Source: Betaproteobacteria bacterium (lineage in GTDB: Bacteria > Pseudomonadota > Gammaproteobacteria > Burkholderiales > Rhodocyclaceae). From it: a DNA stretch of 64,000 nucleotides. Below the pieces are notes generated by a model. It ran no database searches. It had not been told where the DNA came from and worked only from the letters and a program-made list of their open reading frames with translations. The stretch covers positions 62,001-126,000 of the forward strand of contig WQYQ01000007.1 in assembly GCA_009781175.1 (NCBI GenBank). The letters are read 5' to 3'. The first letter of the stretch is position 1; each line of letters opens with the position of its first letter. Both the position numbers and the translations under genes were made by a program. Of the stretch, positions 63,909-64,000 are shown one piece after another.

Positions 63909-64000
63909 ATGCATGTGATGTTCGAAGAGGATGGCGTTTTTAAGACCGGAACCATCCTGACTCAGTCCGACGCGTCGCTACAGGTCGAAACGCCGCACGG
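63909..64000 (+). CDS. RNB-domain exoribonuclease, 3'-truncated at the window edge
   Basis: The last 92 bases open a reading frame MHVMFEEDGVFKTGTILTQS...ASLQVETPHG, matching the N-terminus of the RNase II-like RNB proteins of Betaproteobacteria. The remainder lies outside the window. ATG 63909 or 63918 is the start. Confidence 0.75.
   Translation, partial: MHVMFEEDGVFKTGTILTQSDASLQVETPH

Overview
This window reads as chromosome of a high-GC betaproteobacterium, probably of the Rhodocyclales/Nitrosomonadales group. The support is a DUF1840 protein and a DUF3460 protein (both essentially betaproteobacterial families), a PEP-CTERM protein, and gene orders typical of that class (dps/oxyR; dacA-ybeD-lipB-lipA; hemW-rdgB-rph-PP2C-kinase divergent from yicC-gmk-spoT). 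Taxonomy is inferred from gene content only. No rRNA, tRNA, CRISPR array, integrase or intact transposase was recognised.

Layout. 1-5.7 kb: end of rlpA, carbonic anhydrase, DUF1840, dps, oxyR, a Do-type protease and a small secreted protein. 5.9-12.1 kb: pssA-psd phospholipid pair, a PEP-CTERM protein, an AmpG-type permease, a CLC chloride channel and a SMUG1-type uracil-DNA glycosylase. 12.3-20.8 kb: alkene reductase with an ArsR regulator, a thioesterase, a SulP transporter, a two-component system, and a purine uptake/salvage operon (NCS2 permease-apt-hpt). 21-25 kb: dacA-ybeD-lipB-lipA, then a release-factor-2 remnant lacking the catalytic GGQ segment, coupled to a cupin. 25-33.5 kb: a large secreted protein of unknown role, a Fic protein, a 2Fe-2S protein with a hydrolase, GST, TruC, a POTRA/HEAT-like protein, a dienelactone hydrolase and a FrnE-like DsbA protein. 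33.5-44.7 kb: hemW-rdgB-rph-PP2C-kinase on one strand; yicC-gmk-spoT, DUF3460 and an exonuclease/UvrC-like gene on the other, then an S4 protein and a PCu(A)C copper chaperone. 45-51 kb: branched-chain amino-acid binding protein, putA and a LOG protein. 51.1-52 kb: two integron-type gene cassettes without an integrase. 52-57.1 kb: alcohol dehydrogenase and a translationally coupled operon of an Lgt-like membrane enzyme, two Sel1-type lipoproteins and a tetraether-synthase-like radical SAM enzyme. 57.2-64 kb: ettA, glmS, an Lrp/AsnC regulator, uppP, a YqiA-type esterase, RarD and the start of an RNB exoribonuclease.

The most unusual content is: (i) the Lgt-like/Sel1/Sel1/radical SAM operon, a candidate lipid- or lipoprotein-modifying system; (ii) a palindromic repeat present in at least four full or partial copies, one of them inserted in frame in the exonuclease gene; (iii) the GGQ-less release factor 2; (iv) the two-cassette cluster of attC sites; (v) a second, MITE-like repeat family with 19-bp perfect terminal inverted repeats in its best copy; and (vi) absence of rpoZ from between gmk and spoT.
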